Notes under the pieces: generated by a model
Seen by the model: the letters and a program-made list of their open reading frames with translations, nothing else
Told to the model about the DNA's origin: nothing
Databases searched by the model: none
Made by a program: the position numbers and the translations under genes
From: Rhizaria sp. SCN 62-66
Lineage: Eukaryota; Rhizaria, unplaced
Reading direction: 5' to 3'
Assembly: GCA_001724265.1 (NCBI GenBank)
Contig: MEDY01000075.1
Span: 1-64,000 of the forward strand
Length of the DNA stretch: 64,000 bases
Shown: in pieces, positions 61,301-64,000 of the stretch
Layout: the number at the start of each line of letters is the position of its first letter
How positions within the stretch are numbered: position 1 is the stretch's first letter

Positions 61301-62694
61301 GCGGCTGCAGACCAACCTGTCGATATGAAATGTTGTCAGATGTGTCAACCACAGAAGAGTGAGTGCGTGGAAACAACAGCAAACAGTTTATAAATACTCT
61401 TAAAATAGATTGACAATACTTTTAATATTTTCGAATAAATTGTTTTGTTATGTTATGATGACTATAGATATTTGTACGTACTTGGTCGCGCGCGAGGGGG
61501 TCGGCGCCGCGCTCGAGCAGCAGGAGCGCCACAGCCACCCCTTCCGTCTTGCACGCCCACATCAACGGCGTCTCACCACGCACGTTGCGGATGTCCACCT
61601 CCGCACCCGCGCGCAGCAGCACGTCGACGATGGCGGCGTTAGCGCGGTAACACGCGTGATGCAGAGCAGAGTGCTCTCCGGCGGCGTCGAACTGGTTGGG
61701 GGACACGCCCATCGACAGCATGCGCTGCACGTCGAGAACGTTGTCGCGGAACACAGCGCCCGTCAGAGTCTGCTCGGCGCAGAGACGCGCAACCTAGAGA
61801 ATACATGCGTGCAATTTAAACAAAAAGCGAAAAAAAGAGGTATTGAGCCAAAAAGTGAGAAGTTGGCGTTTTTTTAAATAATAAAGATTTCAAGCAAACA
61901 AGTTCATTGTTTGCTGCTACTGGAACACAATGAATGAGTGGATGAATGAATGAATGACATACCTGGTCGTCGACAGCCTGGTTGTGCTGCGCAACACGCT
62001 CGTTGGCGGCCTTGATCGCGGCGGCCATATCAGCCTCCTCTTTACAGGCCGCAGAGTTACAGTCCTTGCCCTCACCGCAGCCCTTGGCAGCGCTGGCCAT
62101 GTCGCTGGCGCTGGCGCCGTGGCTGTGGCCGTGACCGTGGTCGTCGTGGTCGCCGTCGGCGCCGCAGTCGTGGCCGTGGCCGGGGCCAGGGGAGCGGAGC
62201 TGGGCGGCGAGGGCTTCCTCTGCCGCAGCCTCAGTGCCAGCAGCGTTGTGACTCTCCTGGTTCCCCACCCCCGCATGGTTACTACGGGAGTTGTTCAGGG
62301 GCGCGGCCTCGAGATCGTCGTCGTCGTCATGCGCGTGGCCGTGACCGTGACCGTAAGCAGTGGCGGCGGCAGTGGCAGCGGCGGGCTTGGAGCTGGCGGG
62401 CGCGGGGGCCGCAGCGGTCTTGGCTTCAGCTTCCATGGCAGCGAGCGCGGCTAGATAGAAAATAGAGAAATTAACAAAAGTCAGAGTCACAAGAGCAATT
62501 AAGTAAAAATTTAAGAATAAAAACTCACGTAATATAGGAATACAAACATCGTTTCAAGAAGGGCGATAATTTGAGAGAGATATTGTTCGTTTTGTGGGGG
62601 ACGCACCGGCAAACTCGTCGTCGCTTTCGGGGGCGAGCGTTGAGCTCTGTTGGAGTGCTTGCTGACGCGCAAGCGCGGCGGCGTGACTCGACAT
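58342..62694 (-). CDS. ankyrin-repeat DHHC palmitoyltransferase (AKR1/ZDHHC17 type)
   Basis: Exons 62694-62607, 62450-61963, 61793-61482, 61316-60837, 60653-60479, 60331-59218 and 58999-58342; phases 1, 0, 0, 0, 1 and 2 fit; 1104 aa. It transfers palmitate to Cys of membrane-associated proteins at Golgi-type membranes. The N-terminal ~190 residues include His-Gly-Asp repeats (YGHGHGHAHDDDDD, DDHGHGHSHG). Ankyrin repeats follow at about 205-390 (HSALHHACYRANAAIVDVLL, GETPLMWACKTEGVAVALLL, QPLHHAAERGQTLLMDI, SPLHWSSYAGHTRAVEWLL). Two membrane helices are in exon 5. A low-complexity cytosolic insert precedes the DHHC-CRD: CSTCRIVRPLRSKHC, CHRCVAQFDHHCPF and IGAGNHNSFFW, with the catalytic Cys near residue 810. 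Two further helices follow, then the family C-terminal NSNLTTNESINRGRY and SNPFDLG blocks. The stop is TAA. Confidence 0.93.
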
Positions 62695-63528
62695 CGTGGG
62701 TAAGACGGTTGTCGAGGGTGGAACCGCTCTGAGGAGGCGCGGCGAGAGAAAACAGCAAGAGAGCGGGTGATAGCGTGGAAGTGGAGTGAGGAGTCAGGAA
62801 GTAACGGGGGTGGAGGTGAAAGAACGTGTGTTGCGAGACACCCTAAAGACAGTGCGATAAAAAAACACAGCAATCAAACTTTAAAAAGAGCCATAAATAC
62901 AAAAACATGGCCGCGACCCTCACTTAGTGCGACTAACTCGGGTTCCGGAGACGTGAGGAACGATGTTTGGACGGTGACCGAGCGGTGAGAAGACGCGAAC
63001 CGTGGTGCGGGAGGGATCACGAAGAGAGATATAGAAACACTCGCACAGAAATAACGATTTACCAAGCTATAGCCACTTGCGCGTTGGCTCTATTCTTCAA
63101 GCCCAGAATTCGATCCGCCGACGACCGAGCGCGATAGATTTGAATCTGTCTTCGCGTTTTTCGGGCTCCTCTCTGCTCCGTCGCTCTCGAGGGACCAACA
63201 CAGGAGACGCCTCCACCACAAATCGTTTCTGAAAGCATCTTCTGCGTTATTTCTCCAAGCAAAGAACGACTTTTTCAATTAAAATTGCGATACATGGGGA
63301 TTAAGATAAGCAAATTAGTCATATTTGTTAGTGTAGTCTCTTGACTGTCTTAATTTCATTCCTGGTGTTGATCAGCGCTATTTTTTCATCACGTGTGCGC
63401 CTTACCCCCCAAATCGAAATCACTTTCAGCGTGATTTCTCCACGCAAATCAACAAGTCCGAATAAAAATTAATGTATTTGCTAAATATGTGGTATGGTCT
63501 AGATATTTTCATCAATACCGGCTTTTCA
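62695..63528. other. intergenic, tandem minus-strand genes
   Basis: It carries the promoter of the palmitoyltransferase gene. Some GC-rich stretches (62600-63000, 63080-63200) have short open frames, but none shows a domain or codon bias. No tRNA could be folded by eye. Confidence 0.45.
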
Positions 63529-63957
63529 TCAGGACCGGCTCTTGAACTTCCTGCCTAGGTTCCTGGCATTGACCCATGCATTGGCCTCCGCCTGCCCTGT
63601 CCAGCCAGCCATCTCACGGGCCCACACCAGCGGCTGTCGCGAGAGACTCGACAGTAGAAACGGGTCGAATGTCCACGCCACGGCCCAGCGGGTCTGCTCG
63701 CCCTGGGAGTACGCGTACCAAACAACGAGAGGGAAAGCGACGGTTGCCTTTGCTGGTGTGTTCATTGTACTTGTTGCGGTGAACGCCGATAACGCGTCTG
63801 CGCACCCGCAGCAGCGCGGTTTCGCGTGGTGAGTGCTGTTGTTGGTGTGGTCATCGCGAGCTCGAACTGCAGATTGAGCGAGTGCGAGGGTCTGTGGCTG
63901 TGAAGTTAGCACCGTGCGTAGCTGTGCCAAGAAGTTATCCGGCCGACGACGAGACAT
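63529..63957 (-). CDS. small protein of unknown function
   Basis: 142 aa, from ATG at 63957 to TGA at 63531-63529. I do not recognise it. The N-terminus is basic (MSRRRPDNF), possibly a presequence. The middle has a Cys pair (CCGCAD) and one moderately hydrophobic segment (ATVAFPLVVWYAYS). The second half is Trp-rich and looks ordered (RWAVAWTFDPFLLSSLSRQPLVWAREMAGWTGQAEANAWVN) and ends basic (LGRKFKSRS). The even, non-repetitive Trp/Arg-rich C-terminus favours a real gene. A preceding exon beyond the window edge cannot be excluded. Confidence 0.5.
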   Translation of the reverse strand: MSRRRPDNFLAQLRTVLTSQPQTLALAQSAVRARDDHTNNSTHHAKPRCCGCADALSAFTATSTMNTPAKATVAFPLVVWYAYSQGEQTRWAVAWTFDPFLLSSLSRQPLVWAREMAGWTGQAEANAWVNARNLGRKFKSRS

Positions 63958-64000
63958 TACTGCAGTCGCTGCAGTGGCAAGGGAGGAATCAGTTTCAGTC

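Noticed and set aside
63059-63278. Possible tRNA because of GATTTGAATC- and GAATTCGATCC-like words near 63105-63150
   Set aside because: I could not fold a cloverleaf with a proper acceptor stem and A/B boxes at the right spacing.

Overview
The window is nuclear DNA of a flagellated, aerobic, free-living-looking unicellular eukaryote. Genes carry GT-AG introns (32 assigned, 121-296 bp), exons are GC-rich, and introns and intergenic DNA are AT-rich. Proteins are padded with Asn, Ala, Ser and Gln runs. Two axonemal genes (CFAP58 and a CFAP97-type protein) point to a motile flagellum, and two proteins with mitochondrial presequences plus a mitochondrial-type lysyl-tRNA synthetase point to a mitochondrion. 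I cannot place the clade from sequence alone.

Layout: DCP2 mRNA-decapping enzyme (33-4064 +); dihydrouridine-synthase-like protein (4772-7931 -); tail-anchored low-complexity protein (8362-11401 +); ER membrane protein ending in HDEL (12977-13753 -); mitochondrial intermediate peptidase (14165-18989 +); CFAP58 (19353-22462 -); secreted CxC-repeat protein (23020-23892 +); CFAP97-like/KAEAEA-repeat protein (24629-27807 -); mitochondrial SRP54-M-domain-like protein (28270-29238 +); fumarate reductase fused to cytochrome b5 (29825-31860 -); large Ala-rich coiled-coil protein (33151-37188 -); DUF1349 protein (37613-38611 -); LysRS (39178-42361 +); cyclin B-type (42885-44824 +); TyrRS (45786-47864 -); PRP6 splicing factor (48641-52512 +); GPI-type surface protein (53316-54826 +); orphan ABC ATPase (56079-57545 -); ankyrin-DHHC palmitoyltransferase (58342-62694 -); a small unknown (63529-63957 -). 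The genes are monocistronic and do not form a single pathway.

The main result is evidence for a non-standard nuclear genetic code. Three genes contain one in-frame TAG each, with clear coding sequence on both sides: the ABC ATPase (TAG inside a run of Gln codons, with no ATG between the TAG and the conserved ATPase start), the mitochondrial intermediate peptidase (family-conserved sequence on both sides), and the dihydrouridine-synthase-like gene (a well-formed C-terminus follows the TAG). None of the 20 genes ends in TAG: 15 end in TAA and 5 in TGA. The simplest reading is UAG = glutamine with UAA and UGA kept as stops. Other notable items are a 5' splice site dominated by GTACG/GTATG, a Dus-like enzyme without its catalytic Cys, a secreted CxC/SFLET repeat protein, an M-domain-only mitochondrial SRP54 relative, and a 10-mer that recurs in coding exons. 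Exon joins were worked out by eye from phase and homology; no search was run.
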